A stretch of DNA of 64,000 bases from the NCBI GenBank assembly GCA_041918615.1, contig JAYRVH010000043.1:62001-126000 (forward strand), in the 5' to 3' direction. The notes beneath the pieces were generated by a model that saw only the letters and a program-made list of their open reading frames with translations, did not search any database and was not told where the DNA came from. The stretch comes from JAEUJM01 sp041918615 (GTDB lineage Bacteria; Actinomycetota; Acidimicrobiia; Acidimicrobiales; DATDAH01). Made by a program: the position numbers and the translations under genes. Positions 33,928 to 43,432 of this stretch are shown here, one piece after another (position 1 is the first letter of the stretch; each line of letters begins with the position of its first letter).

Positions 33928-35331
33928 GTGAAGACCGTCCTCGTCGTGCCCGACGGCGTCGGGGTGCGCAACTTCCTGTGCAGTGCGTTCGCGCCGCTCG
34001 CGGCACGAGAAGGCGAGCTCGTCGTCTGGCACGGGCTGCCGTCGGCCATCGTCGACGAGCACCGCCACCGGCTGGGCCCCCAGGTCCGTTGGCACGAGCT
34101 CGAAGTCGGCCGCGAGCCCCTCGCGGCCAGGGTCCTGCGCTCGGGCAAGTTCTTCAGCCAGCTCGAGCGGTTCCCCGAGCCGGGCGCCCGGCCCCTGTTC
34201 GTCAACCGCAGCCGCCGTGGTGTCGCCCGGTGGGTGCACCGGAGCGGGCGGGTGCTCGGCAAGGCACTCGCGCTCGCCCCTGGAGCGCTGCCCGGCGTCG
34301 AGCGCCTGCACGGGCGTTCGACGCTCTCTCGGAGGGGAGACGACCCGTGGCAGGCCTTCCTCTCCGACGAGCGCCCCGACGTGCTGCTCTGCACACACCA
34401 GCGGGCGAGTGTGGCCGTCCCCGCCGTGGCGGCGGCCCGACGCCTCGGGATCCCCACCGCGACGTTCATCTACTCGTGGGACAACCTGCCCAAGGGGCGC
34501 ATGGCGGTGTGGCCGGACCACTACCTGGTCTGGAGTGAGAAGATGGCCGCCGACCTCCACCACTACTACCCAGAGACCGAGCCAGGACAGGTGCACATCG
34601 TCGGCACGCCGCAGTTCGAGCCGTACTTCGACGGCTCGTTGGTCCGCGACCGAGGCGCCTTCTGCGCGTCCGTCGGGCTCGACCCCTCCCGCCCCGTGGT
34701 GCTGTTCTCGGGCGACGACGCTTCCACCTCGCCGCACGATCCCGGGTACCTGGCCGATCTCGCGTCGGCGATGCGCCGGGAGGGCGGTGCGGGCGGGCCA
34801 CAAGTGCTGTTCCGCCGCTCGCCGGCCGATCTCTCCGACCGGTACCGCAGCGTGCTCGACGCGTTCCCGGAGATCGCGGTGTCCGAGCCGGCCTGGGAGT
34901 CGGTCGGGACCGAGGGCTGGGAGCGGGTCGTGCCGTCGCCCCGCGACCTCGGGCTGCTGGCGAACCTCGCCCGGCACTGCGCGGTGGTCGTGAACCTGGG
35001 GTCCACCATGGCCCTCGACTTCGCCCTGATGGGCAAACCGGCCATCTACGTGGCCTATGAGCAGCCCGGGATCGACGGTGCGCGCGAATGGAGCGCCGCC
35101 GCCATCTACCGACTCCCGCACTTCGCGTCCGTGGACCGCACCGAGCCGGTCCTCTGGGCCCGCTCGGCGGCCGACCTGGGCCCCCTGGTGCGCCGAGCGG
35201 TCGGGGACCCCGGTGAGCTCGCCGCGCACCGCGACGCCTGGATCGACCTCGAACTGGCTCGACCGGTCGAACAGGCCAGCCGCCGCTGTGTCGCGGCACT
35301 CGACCTCATCGCGTCCTCCCGCACCACATGA
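33928..35331 (+). CDS. GT-B fold transferase, CDP-glycerol/UDP-sugar transferase-like
   Basis: 467 residues from GTG 33928 (GTG 33895 in frame would overlap the transporter stop). TATFIYSWDNLPKGRMAVWP and DHYLVWSEKMAADLHHYYPE precede QVHIVGTPQFEPYFDG, a pattern shared with CDP-glycerol glycerophosphotransferase-like and surface-carbohydrate GT-B proteins. VVNLGSTMALDFALMGKPAI is the C-terminal donor-site loop. The group is not well characterised and the reaction is open. Its stop overlaps the next start (ATGA). Confidence 0.75.
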   Translation: MKTVLVVPDGVGVRNFLCSAFAPLAAREGELVVWHGLPSAIVDEHRHRLGPQVRWHELEVGREPLAARVLRSGKFFSQLERFPEPGARPLFVNRSRRGVARWVHRSGRVLGKALALAPGALPGVERLHGRSTLSRRGDDPWQAFLSDERPDVLLCTHQRASVAVPAVAAARRLGIPTATFIYSWDNLPKGRMAVWPDHYLVWSEKMAADLHHYYPETEPGQVHIVGTPQFEPYFDGSLVRDRGAFCASVGLDPSRPVVLFSGDDASTSPHDPGYLADLASAMRREGGAGGPQVLFRRSPADLSDRYRSVLDAFPEIAVSEPAWESVGTEGWERVVPSPRDLGLLANLARHCAVVVNLGSTMALDFALMGKPAIYVAYEQPGIDGAREWSAAAIYRLPHFASVDRTEPVLWARSAADLGPLVRRAVGDPGELAAHRDAWIDLELARPVEQASRRCVAALDLIASSRTT

Positions 35332-36488
35332 GGCTCGCCTTCCTGACCCCCGAGTACCCGCCGCGCCCCTCCGGGGGGATCGGCATCGCAACCCAGCAAC
35401 TGGCTCGCGGCCTCGTCACCGCCGGGCACGAGGTGTGGGTGGTGTCCCTCGGTCCGAACGAGCACGCCGACGATCACGGCGTGCGGGTGGGGTTCCACGA
35501 GATCGCGCACCCGAAGGGCACGGGTTGGCTCGTCGTGCGGCGCGCCCTCGGCCAGGAGATCAGGCGCCTGGTGGGCACCGAGGGCGTCGACCTGGTGGTG
35601 ACGCCCGACTGGCTGGGGCTCTCGGCCGGCCTGCGGCCGGGGAGCCCCGTCGTCGTCAGCTGCCACGGCTCGGCCACCTACTTCGGCGAGCTCCTGGAGG
35701 AACGGGTTCGCCGCCGGGTCCGTCTGGCCGAGCACCTGGCCCTACGCGACGCGGACGCGGTGAGCGCCGTCAGCCGGTTCACCGCCGAACGCACCAGATC
35801 CCTGTTCTCGCTCGACCGAGCACCCGCGGTCATCCACAACGGGATCGACCTCGCACGGTTCCCCGGCCCCGACGCAGCACCCGGGCCCGGGCCCGGGGTC
35901 ATCGTCCACCTCGGCACCCTCGTCCGCAAGAAGGGGGTCCTCGACCTCACCGAGGCCTTCTCGGGTGTGGTGGCGGCCTGCCCATCGGCCCGACTCGTCG
36001 TCGCCGGTCGCGACGGTCCCGACCGGCGGACGGGTGCGCCCTCCACCTGGGATCTCGCTCGAGCCCGCCTGTCGCCCGCCGCACTCGAGCGGACGGACCA
36101 TGTCGGTCCGGTCGCACACCACGACATCCCCCCGCTGCTCGCACGGGCCGCCGTCTGCGTGTTCCCGTCCCACGCCGAGGCGAACCCGGTGGCCTGGCTC
36201 GAGGCGATGGCCGCCGGACGGCCGATCATCGGGTACGCGCACGGCTGGGCCACCGAGATCGTCGAACAGGGGATCACGGGGTGGCTCGTGCCCCCGGGGG
36301 ACATCGCGGGCCTGACCCGGGCCATCGTCGAGGGCCTGGCCCACCCCGAGCGTCTGCGCGCCGCCGGCCGGCAGGCACGACTCGCCGCGGAGCGTCGGTT
36401 CTCGCTCGACGTCATGGTCGACCACCAGGTCCGCTGGTACCAGCAGGTGCTCGAGCGCCGCGCCCGGAACGGGACGGTCTCGCGTTGA
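35328..36488 (+). CDS. family 4 glycosyltransferase
   Basis: 386 residues. RLAFLTPEYPPRPSGGIGIA is a standard GT4 N-terminus; VIHNGIDLARFPG and VIVHLGTLVRKKGVLDL start the donor domain; SHAEANPVAWLEAMAAGRPI is the E-x7-E region. It is a soluble transferase using a nucleotide sugar. Translation is coupled on both sides: ATGA with the upstream gene and TTGA with the following GT2. Confidence 0.92.
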   Translation: MRLAFLTPEYPPRPSGGIGIATQQLARGLVTAGHEVWVVSLGPNEHADDHGVRVGFHEIAHPKGTGWLVVRRALGQEIRRLVGTEGVDLVVTPDWLGLSAGLRPGSPVVVSCHGSATYFGELLEERVRRRVRLAEHLALRDADAVSAVSRFTAERTRSLFSLDRAPAVIHNGIDLARFPGPDAAPGPGPGVIVHLGTLVRKKGVLDLTEAFSGVVAACPSARLVVAGRDGPDRRTGAPSTWDLARARLSPAALERTDHVGPVAHHDIPPLLARAAVCVFPSHAEANPVAWLEAMAAGRPIIGYAHGWATEIVEQGITGWLVPPGDIAGLTRAIVEGLAHPERLRAAGRQARLAAERRFSLDVMVDHQVRWYQQVLERRARNGTVSR

Positions 36489-38086
36489 CCGGCGAGCGGC
36501 TCGTCGTGCTGCGGGTCGACGGCGACCGCGCCATCGGCGCAGAACGCCACGACGGGACACGATCAGCGGGCCTCGACGGGGTGCCGGCGGCGTCGGTGGA
36601 CGCACTGGCTGCGCTCATCGCCCGCTTCCCCGGCCACCGCGTGGCCTGGAGGGACCGCCACGTCGAGGCCGCACTGTCGCCGGTCGAGGGCTGGGCCCCC
36701 CTCCTCCGACATGACCTCGAGATCCGCCACGCCGCGTTCCTGCACCGCAGCGATCCCGTGCGCCGCTCGCTCGGCGCCGTGGACTTCGTCTCCCCCTTTC
36801 TCATTCCCGCCCCACGCGACAGGCCGTACGGCACCTGGCTGCTCTCACCGTTGGGGGGCATCGCCGCCACCGACACCCTCCGACGGGCCGGGTCCCTCCC
36901 GCCCGGGCTCTCGTTCGCCGCCTCCCTGCTCGTGCTCGGGCACCGGGCGCTCCGGGGGGGCGCGCTCCTGTGGTCCGACCCGCGACTCGTCACCGCCGGC
37001 GATGGGCCGGGGCCGTCGGCGCTGTCCGACCGGGAGGCCGCCCTCGTCGTGCGCCACACCGCCGGGCGCAAGTTCCTCCCTCTCTGGGTTGCCGCCCGGA
37101 TCGGCGACCACAGGCTCCCGATCCTCACCGCCGCCTCTGCGGGCGTGGCGCGCGCCGGTACGCCACGCCCGCCTTCCGCGCCCCCCACGCCGCCGTCAGG
37201 GCCGGACCGCGCCACCGACGTCGACGTCGTGATCGCCACCATGGGTCGCCGGGCGATGCTGGAAGACGTCCTCGCCGACCTCTGCCGCCAGAGCCTTCTC
37301 CCCCGCCGCGTCGTAGTGGTCGAACAGGTGCCGGAAGGTGACGCCGACCCGGGGCCCTTCGAGGTCGGCGCTCGACCGTACGACGTCGTGTACCGGCGAC
37401 TCACCGAGCCAGGTGCCTGCAACGCCCGGAACATCGCGCTCCGCGAGTGCCTCGCCCACTGGGTCCTGCTCGCCGACGACGACATGCGGTTCGGCCCGGA
37501 CTACCTGGAGGCCATGGTCGAGGTCGCCTCGTCCCTGCGGGTGGACGCAGTCGTCGCCGGTGTGGGCATCGTGGCACCGCACGGTGACCAGTCCGCCCCA
37601 CCCCTGCACGACGTCGGCACCTGGCCCCGAATGTGGCCGTACTTCGGCAGCGGTAGCGCGCTCGCGACCCGAGCGCTCTTCGCCGCGATCGGAGGGTTCG
37701 ACCGACGGCTCGAGGGTGGCTTCGGTGAGGACTACGAGTGGGGTGTGCGGGCCCGGCTGGCCGGGGCCATGGTGGTGCACGCCCCCGCAATCAGGGTGGC
37801 CCACCGCCATGCGGCAACCGGTGGGTTCCGCAGGCCACACCCCCACCCGTGGCGGGGCCGCTCCGTCTCCCCGGTGCCGTCGCCCACCACGACCCTCTCG
37901 CATCGCCTCTGGGAGACCTCCGCCATGCGGCGCGGTCGGGTGTGCCACTACTGGGCCCGTCGCCTGCTCAGGAAATGGACCGCAGGGCCGGTTACCATGT
38001 GGCGCCAGTGGCGGGCCTCGATGGGGTGGGCCGACGTGCTCGAGCGCTCGCAGGACCCCGAGAAGGCAACCGCCATTGACCACTGA
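36485..38086 (+). CDS. GT2 glycosyltransferase with an unrecognised N-terminal domain
   Basis: 533 residues from TTG 36485, overlapping the upstream stop. The GT2 domain starts only at about residue 243 (DVDVVIATMGRRAMLEDVL), with RLTEPGACNARNIALREC and the metal site LLADDDMRFGPDYLE (about 328-342), then GGFGEDYEWGVRARLAG. The first 235 residues match no family I know: they contain a compact region up to about 90 and a second region with PYGTWLLSPLGGIAATDTL. A Pro-rich linker (about 220-240) joins the parts. Confidence 0.85.
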   Translation: MTGERLVVLRVDGDRAIGAERHDGTRSAGLDGVPAASVDALAALIARFPGHRVAWRDRHVEAALSPVEGWAPLLRHDLEIRHAAFLHRSDPVRRSLGAVDFVSPFLIPAPRDRPYGTWLLSPLGGIAATDTLRRAGSLPPGLSFAASLLVLGHRALRGGALLWSDPRLVTAGDGPGPSALSDREAALVVRHTAGRKFLPLWVAARIGDHRLPILTAASAGVARAGTPRPPSAPPTPPSGPDRATDVDVVIATMGRRAMLEDVLADLCRQSLLPRRVVVVEQVPEGDADPGPFEVGARPYDVVYRRLTEPGACNARNIALRECLAHWVLLADDDMRFGPDYLEAMVEVASSLRVDAVVAGVGIVAPHGDQSAPPLHDVGTWPRMWPYFGSGSALATRALFAAIGGFDRRLEGGFGEDYEWGVRARLAGAMVVHAPAIRVAHRHAATGGFRRPHPHPWRGRSVSPVPSPTTTLSHRLWETSAMRRGRVCHYWARRLLRKWTAGPVTMWRQWRASMGWADVLERSQDPEKATAIDH

Positions 38087-39122
38087 GACCCTCTCGCTCA
38101 TCGTGTGCACCTACCGACGACCGGAGGCGGTCGACCGCCTCCTCACGGCGGTCGGTAGCCAGTCGCGAGTCCCTGACGAGACCCTGGTCATCGACGCGTC
38201 CCACGACCGCAGCACCGCTTCGGTCGTGACGCGGCACGTGGCTCGCGGCGCCGCACACATCCGTTACGTCGCGGTCGACGACCATGAGCGAGGCCTGACC
38301 CGTCAACGAAACCGTGGCATCGCGGAAGCCACGGGTGACCACGTCGCGTTCCTCGATGACGACACCGTCCCCGAAGCCGACTACTTCGCCGAGATCGAAC
38401 GGTGCTTCGGCCGCCACCCCGACGCCGCCGGCGTGGGAGGCGCGATCGACTGGACCACGTGGCGCCGCGCCGTTCCCGGCCGGCCCACCCCTCGGGGGTG
38501 GTACCACTGCGATGGCTGGGAGCGCCCGGACGACCTCCGCTGGCGGCTCCGGCAGGCGGTCGGCCTGGCCCCCTCCGTCGCGCCCGGCCACCTGCCGCCG
38601 TCAGGGCACGGTCGCCCGGTGTCGTTCCTGCCGCCGTCGGGGAAGGACTACCGCGTCGAGTTCGTGATGGGCGGCGCCTCCGCGTGGCGGCGCGACGTGT
38701 TCGACCGCCACGCGTTCTCGCCCTACTTCGAGGGCTACGGCCTCTACGAGGACCTCGACTTCTGCATCGATGTGGCTCGCGAGGCCCCGCTGTACCTCTG
38801 CACGGCCGCCACCCTCCGCCACGACCACGACCCGGCCGCCCGGCCGCCCGGCTACCGGTACGGACGGATGGTGGTGGAGAACGGCTGGTACGTCTGGCGC
38901 CGACGGTGGCCCACGCCGCGCCCCGCCGACCGCATGCGCTGGTGGCTCACGACCATGCTCCTCGTCGCGGCCCGCCTGGCGGGCATCGTGGAGGGCCACT
39001 GGCCCGACGCCGCCGAGGAGTCCTCGGGTCGACTGGTCGGGCTGGTCACGACGGCGCCCTGCGAGCTCTCGCGCCGCTACCGGAGACGGCGCTACGGCCC
39101 GCACTCACGGCTCCGCCCATGA
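38076..39122 (+). CDS. family 2 glycosyltransferase
   Basis: 348 residues from TTG 38076, overlapping the previous gene by 11 bases. LSLIVCTYRRPEAVDRLLTA opens the GT-A fold; RGLTRQRNRGIAEATGDHV and the metal-binding FLDDDTVPEADYF (about 93) follow; FEGYGLYEDLDFCIDVARE is the catalytic-base region. No membrane helix beyond a short hydrophobic stretch near MLLVAARLAGIVEG. It resembles mycofactocin/rhamnosyl-type GT2 proteins of actinobacteria, but assignment is open. Confidence 0.9.
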   Translation: MTTETLSLIVCTYRRPEAVDRLLTAVGSQSRVPDETLVIDASHDRSTASVVTRHVARGAAHIRYVAVDDHERGLTRQRNRGIAEATGDHVAFLDDDTVPEADYFAEIERCFGRHPDAAGVGGAIDWTTWRRAVPGRPTPRGWYHCDGWERPDDLRWRLRQAVGLAPSVAPGHLPPSGHGRPVSFLPPSGKDYRVEFVMGGASAWRRDVFDRHAFSPYFEGYGLYEDLDFCIDVAREAPLYLCTAATLRHDHDPAARPPGYRYGRMVVENGWYVWRRRWPTPRPADRMRWWLTTMLLVAARLAGIVEGHWPDAAEESSGRLVGLVTTAPCELSRRYRRRRYGPHSRLRP

Positions 39123-41401
39123 AGGCGCCGCGGACGCTCGTGATCGTCTCGGCCGCCACCCATCACCGGTGGGACGGTCGGCTCTGGTCGCACGCTCCCT
39201 ACGTGCGCGAGATCAACCTCTGGGCCGAGCTCTTCCCCCGTGTCGTGATCGTCGGCCCCATCGTCACCACCCCCCCACCGGGCGACGGCGTCCCCTTCGC
39301 CGGGAGCAACATCGAGGTGGTCGGGGTACCACCCACGGGTGGCGAGCGCGTCGGGGCGAAGGTCCACCAGCTCGTGCTCCTGCCCCTCCTCGTCTCGCGC
39401 ACCTGCCGGGCGCTGCGCAGGGCCGATGCCGTCCATGTGCGCGGCCCCGGCAACATGGGCCTCCTGGGCGTCGTGCTGGCCCCGCTCTTCAGCCGCCGTC
39501 TGGTGGCCAAGTACGCGGGGCAGTGGAACGGGTTCCCCGGCGAGAAGTGGACCGTCCGCCTGCAACGGTCGCTGCTCCGCTCACGCTGGTGGCACGGCCC
39601 CGTCACCGTGTACGGCGAATGGCCCGACCAACCGCCCAACATCGTGCCCTTCTTCACCTCGGTGCTCACCGACGCCCAGATCGCCAGGGCCACCGGAGCC
39701 GCCCCCCGGACCCGCCACGAGGGCACAGTGAAGATCCTGTTCGTCGGCCGGCTGAGCGGCCCGAAGAACGTGGCCACGGTGCTCCGGGCGGTCGCCCGTG
39801 TCCGGAGCCTCGGCGTCGACGCGCACTTCACGGTCGTCGGCGACGGAGGAGAACGCCAGAACCTGGAGCAGCTGGCGGCGCAGCAGGGGATCGACGGCGT
39901 CGTCGACTTCGTCGGGGCCGTCGACGTCGACGACGTGCTCGGCCACTACGAGCGGGCCGACACCCTGGTGCTCGTCTCCGAGTCGGAGGGCTGGCCCAAG
40001 GCCATCGCCGAAGCCATGACCTTCGGGCTGGTCTGCGTCGGGTCCGACCGCGGCATGGTCCCCCAGATGCTCGGCGAGGGTCGGGGCCTCGTCGTGCCCC
40101 CCGGGGACGCAACCGCGCTCGCCGAGGCCCTGGCGCTGGTCGCCGCCTTCCCCACCGAGTCCGACGAGATGGCCCAGCGCGCCGCCGAATGGGGCCGGCG
40201 GCACTCGCTCGAAGGACTGAAGCAGGCCGTCGCCGACCTGCTCTCGGAACGCTGGGGGATCCCGATCGGCATTCCGGCGGCCCGGGTCTCGGTGCTCCAT
40301 GTCATCGACACGCTCGACGCGGGCGGGGCCGAGCGGGTGGCGGTCAACTTCGTGAACCAGCTCCCCCGGGACCGGTTCGAGCCCTTCCTCTGCTCCACCC
40401 GACGAGGGGGGCTCCTCGCCGGCGAGGTCCTCGATGACGTCGGGCGCCTGGAGCTCGGACGAACCCGACGCATCCACGATCTCGCCGCGCTGCATCGACT
40501 GGCTCGCTTCCTCCGCGAGCAGTCGATCGACATCGTCCACGCCCACGGCACCTCACTGTTCATCGCCGCCGCGGCGTGCCAACTCGTTCCCCGAACCCGG
40601 TTGGTCTGGCACGACCACCTGGGAGCGACCACGGACACCCGCCAGAGGAAGCGGCTGCTCTACCGGCTAGCCGCCGCCCGGACCGACCACATCATCACCG
40701 TCAGCAAGCTGCTCGAGACGTGGGCCGAGGCCGAGCTCGGCCTTCCCCCCGACCACGTGACCACGATCCCCAATTTCGTCCTGCCCGCTGACGGCGCGGC
40801 CGGGCGGCGCGACCTCGCCGATCTCGCCGAACTCCCTGGTGTCGCCGGCCGGCGGATCGCGTGCGTGGCCAACCTGCGTCGCCAGAAGGACCACTTCACG
40901 CTGCTCGGCGCCATGGCGCAGCTGATCGACGACCTTCCCGACGCGCACGCGCTCCTCCTGGGCGCTGCCGTCGACGCGGCCCTGGAGCGATCCATCAGCG
41001 AGCAGATCGAGACGCTCGGCCTGGGCGGCAACGTGACCCTGCTCGGCGCACGGCCCGACGTCGCCGCCGTGCTGGAGCGGTGTGACGTCGGGGTCCTCTC
41101 CTCCCGGTCGGAGGGGTTCCCCCTCGCCCTCCTCGAGTACGGCATCGCTGCGCTGCCCGTCGCGGCCACCGACGTGGGCGAGTGCGGGGAGATCCTCGAC
41201 GGAGGCGCCGCAGGGATGCTCGTGCTGCCGGGCGATTCCGGCGCGCTGGCCGGCGCGCTGCACCACCTCCTCACCAACCCCTCCTCCGCCGCGGAGCTCG
41301 GCGGCCGGCTGAAGAGGCGCGTCGAGGACCGCTACGGCGCCGAGGCCGTGCTGGCCCGGGTCGAAGCGATCTACGAGTCCGTCCTGGCGGGCGAGCCGTG
41401 A
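39119..41401 (+). CDS. fused double GT4 glycosyltransferase
   Basis: 760 residues, start ATG overlapping the previous stop. Residues 1 to about 383 form one GT4 unit (VKILFVGRLSGPKNVATVL and SESEGWPKAIAEAMTFGLVC), residues about 388-760 a second (VSVLHVIDTLDAGGAERVAV, RRIACVANLRRQKDHFTLLG, SSRSEGFPLALLEYGIAALP). Each half is about the size of a complete transferase, and both keep an E-x7-E-type motif, so both may be active. The join lies near WGIPIGIPAARVSV with no linker of note. Two consecutive sugars could be added by one protein. Confidence 0.9.
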   Translation: MKAPRTLVIVSAATHHRWDGRLWSHAPYVREINLWAELFPRVVIVGPIVTTPPPGDGVPFAGSNIEVVGVPPTGGERVGAKVHQLVLLPLLVSRTCRALRRADAVHVRGPGNMGLLGVVLAPLFSRRLVAKYAGQWNGFPGEKWTVRLQRSLLRSRWWHGPVTVYGEWPDQPPNIVPFFTSVLTDAQIARATGAAPRTRHEGTVKILFVGRLSGPKNVATVLRAVARVRSLGVDAHFTVVGDGGERQNLEQLAAQQGIDGVVDFVGAVDVDDVLGHYERADTLVLVSESEGWPKAIAEAMTFGLVCVGSDRGMVPQMLGEGRGLVVPPGDATALAEALALVAAFPTESDEMAQRAAEWGRRHSLEGLKQAVADLLSERWGIPIGIPAARVSVLHVIDTLDAGGAERVAVNFVNQLPRDRFEPFLCSTRRGGLLAGEVLDDVGRLELGRTRRIHDLAALHRLARFLREQSIDIVHAHGTSLFIAAAACQLVPRTRLVWHDHLGATTDTRQRKRLLYRLAAARTDHIITVSKLLETWAEAELGLPPDHVTTIPNFVLPADGAAGRRDLADLAELPGVAGRRIACVANLRRQKDHFTLLGAMAQLIDDLPDAHALLLGAAVDAALERSISEQIETLGLGGNVTLLGARPDVAAVLERCDVGVLSSRSEGFPLALLEYGIAALPVAATDVGECGEILDGGAAGMLVLPGDSGALAGALHHLLTNPSSAAELGGRLKRRVEDRYGAEAVLARVEAIYESVLAGEP

Positions 41402-42444
41402 GCGGCCCCCGGGTCGGGATCGTCGGGCCGCTCCTCGGCCATCACCCCGGCTGGGTCGTCAGCCAGGGTGAGCGGCTCGCCCAGCGACTCGTTGACGACG
41501 GGGTCACGGTGCGCACCACGTCCGGGCGGATAGGACGAGCCGCTCGGGCGGTCGACACGGTGCGCGCCATCCGATCGTGGAAGGGCGACGTGGACGTGGT
41601 GGTGGTGATGGTGTTCAGCGGCCCCGCCTTCGCGATGACGGACCTGGCCACCCGCTCGGCGGGCGCACTCCAGGTCCCGGTCGTGCTCTGGCTCCACGGG
41701 GGGAACCTGCCCGACTTCGCGCGCCGGCATCGCCGCTGGGCCGATGCGGTCGGGCGGCGAGCCGCCGCGGTCGTCGCCCCGTCGCCGTACCTGGTCGGTG
41801 CGGTCGGCACCGCGACGACCCGGGGACCGGGTCGCGCCCCCGTGGTCATCCCCAATGTGCTGGCCGAGGCCTTCCGCCCCTTCGCCCCCCGTCGCCCCCT
41901 CCGGCCCCGCCTGCTCTGGATGCGCACGTTCCACCCGCTCTACCGCCCCGAGTGGGCGATCGATGTGCTCGCCCGGCTGCTCGACCACTGCCCGGACGCC
42001 ACGCTCACCATGGCCGGCCAGGACAGGGGCGGCCTGTCGACGGTCCGCACCAAGGTGCACGATGCCGGTCTCGACCAGCATGTCCGCTTCGCCGGCTTCC
42101 TCGATGCTCCGGCGAAGGATCACGCCTTCGCCGATCACGACCTGTTCGTGAACACCTCCGCGGCGGACAACGCGCCGGTCAGCCTCCTCGAGGCCGCCGC
42201 CCACGGCCTGCCGATCGTCTCGACCGCGGTCGGCGGGATCCCGGACCTGTTTCCCGACGGCGGGGCGGCGCTGCTCGCGGACGACCCGGCCGGTCTGGCG
42301 GAGGCCGCCGTTCGCCTGCTCGATGACGCCGACCTCGCCGCGGCCCTCGCCGGTGCCGCCCATGATCGGGCCCGGGAGTCCACCTGGGAACGGGTCGGTC
42401 CGCGCTGGCGGCGCCTGCTCGAGGAGGTCGTCGCCCATGGCTGA
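41398..42444 (+). CDS. family 4 glycosyltransferase
   Basis: 348 residues from GTG 41398 (GTGA overlap). GIVGPLLGHHPGWVVSQGER is the acceptor loop; VVLWLHGGNLPDFARRH and VIPNVLAEAFRPF lie at the domain border; RLLWMRTFHPLYRPEWAIDV opens the donor domain; NAPVSLLEAAAHGLPIVSTA replaces the first Glu of E-x7-E with Val/Ser, a change known in other GT4 enzymes. Substrates unknown. Confidence 0.88.
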   Translation: MSGPRVGIVGPLLGHHPGWVVSQGERLAQRLVDDGVTVRTTSGRIGRAARAVDTVRAIRSWKGDVDVVVVMVFSGPAFAMTDLATRSAGALQVPVVLWLHGGNLPDFARRHRRWADAVGRRAAAVVAPSPYLVGAVGTATTRGPGRAPVVIPNVLAEAFRPFAPRRPLRPRLLWMRTFHPLYRPEWAIDVLARLLDHCPDATLTMAGQDRGGLSTVRTKVHDAGLDQHVRFAGFLDAPAKDHAFADHDLFVNTSAADNAPVSLLEAAAHGLPIVSTAVGGIPDLFPDGGAALLADDPAGLAEAAVRLLDDADLAAALAGAAHDRARESTWERVGPRWRRLLEEVVAHG

Positions 42445-43429
42445 GCCGCCGCGGATGACCGTGATCATGCCGGTGCGGGACGAGGGCGCCAACATCTCCG
42501 CCGCGCTCACGTCGGTCCTCGACCAGGACTACCCCGCCGACCGGCTCCAGGTGCTCGTGGTGGACGGTCGATCGACCGACGGCACGCGCGACCGGGTGGC
42601 CGCCGTCGCCGGATCGGACCCACGGGTGCAACTCCTGGACAACCCGGCGGGCATCGTGCCGACCGCACTCAACATCGGCCTGGCCGAGGCGACCGGCGAG
42701 ATCATCGTGCGCGTCGACGGGCACTGCGCCCTGCCCGCCGACTACCTGCGGGCCTGTGTGGGCCTGCTGGCCGCAACGGGCGCCGACTGCGTCGGCGGCA
42801 TCATCGTCACCGAGGGCCGCACCACGGTGGCGCGTGCGATCGCCGCGGCCCAGAGCTCGCCCTTCGGCGTCGGGAATGCCGCCTTCCGTACCGGCCGTGG
42901 CGGGCCCGGCCCCGTCGACACCCTCGCGTTCGGCGCGTATCGCCGGGAGGTCTTCGACCGGATCGGGGGCTTCGACGAGGAGCTCGTTCGCAACCAGGAC
43001 GACGAGTTCAACCTCCGCCTCACCCAGTCGGGTGGCACGATCTGGCTCGATCCGTCGCTCCGGTCGACCTACGCCAGCCGCGCCACGCTCGGCGGGCTGT
43101 GGCGCCAGTACTTCGGTTACGGGTTGTACAAGGTGCGGGTCGCCCAGATCCACCGTCGCCTTCCGACCTGGCGGAGCGCGATCCCGGGGGTGTTCGTCGT
43201 GGCCCTCGTGTGCTCTGCGGTCATGTCCGTCGCCGGCCGTGACCGGCGACCCGTGCTGGCGGTCGTCCTCCCCTACCTGGTCGCCGACGCCGGCGCGACC
43301 GTGGTCGTGGGCCGCAAGGACCCGGCCACGCTGGCGGTCCTGCCCGCCGTGTGGGCGTGCCTGCACCTCGCGTACGGCTGCGGTTCGATCGCCGGCCTCT
43401 GGCGCTGGCGCCACCGGTTCACGGGCTGA
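42437..43429 (+). CDS. membrane-associated GT2 glycosyltransferase (ExoA-like)
   Basis: 330 residues from ATG 42437. MTVIMPVRDEGANISAALTS, VLVVDGRSTDGTRDRV, IIVRVDGHCALPADYL and RIGGFDEELVRNQDDEFNLR are nearly diagnostic for ExoA-like glucosyltransferases of polysaccharide synthesis. YFGYGLYKVRV precedes three C-terminal hydrophobic segments (about 248-320) that anchor it in the membrane. It ends 3 bases from the stop of the convergent CapK-like gene. Confidence 0.9.
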   Translation: MAEPPRMTVIMPVRDEGANISAALTSVLDQDYPADRLQVLVVDGRSTDGTRDRVAAVAGSDPRVQLLDNPAGIVPTALNIGLAEATGEIIVRVDGHCALPADYLRACVGLLAATGADCVGGIIVTEGRTTVARAIAAAQSSPFGVGNAAFRTGRGGPGPVDTLAFGAYRREVFDRIGGFDEELVRNQDDEFNLRLTQSGGTIWLDPSLRSTYASRATLGGLWRQYFGYGLYKVRVAQIHRRLPTWRSAIPGVFVVALVCSAVMSVAGRDRRPVLAVVLPYLVADAGATVVVGRKDPATLAVLPAVWACLHLAYGCGSIAGLWRWRHRFTG

Positions 43430-43432
43430 CGG

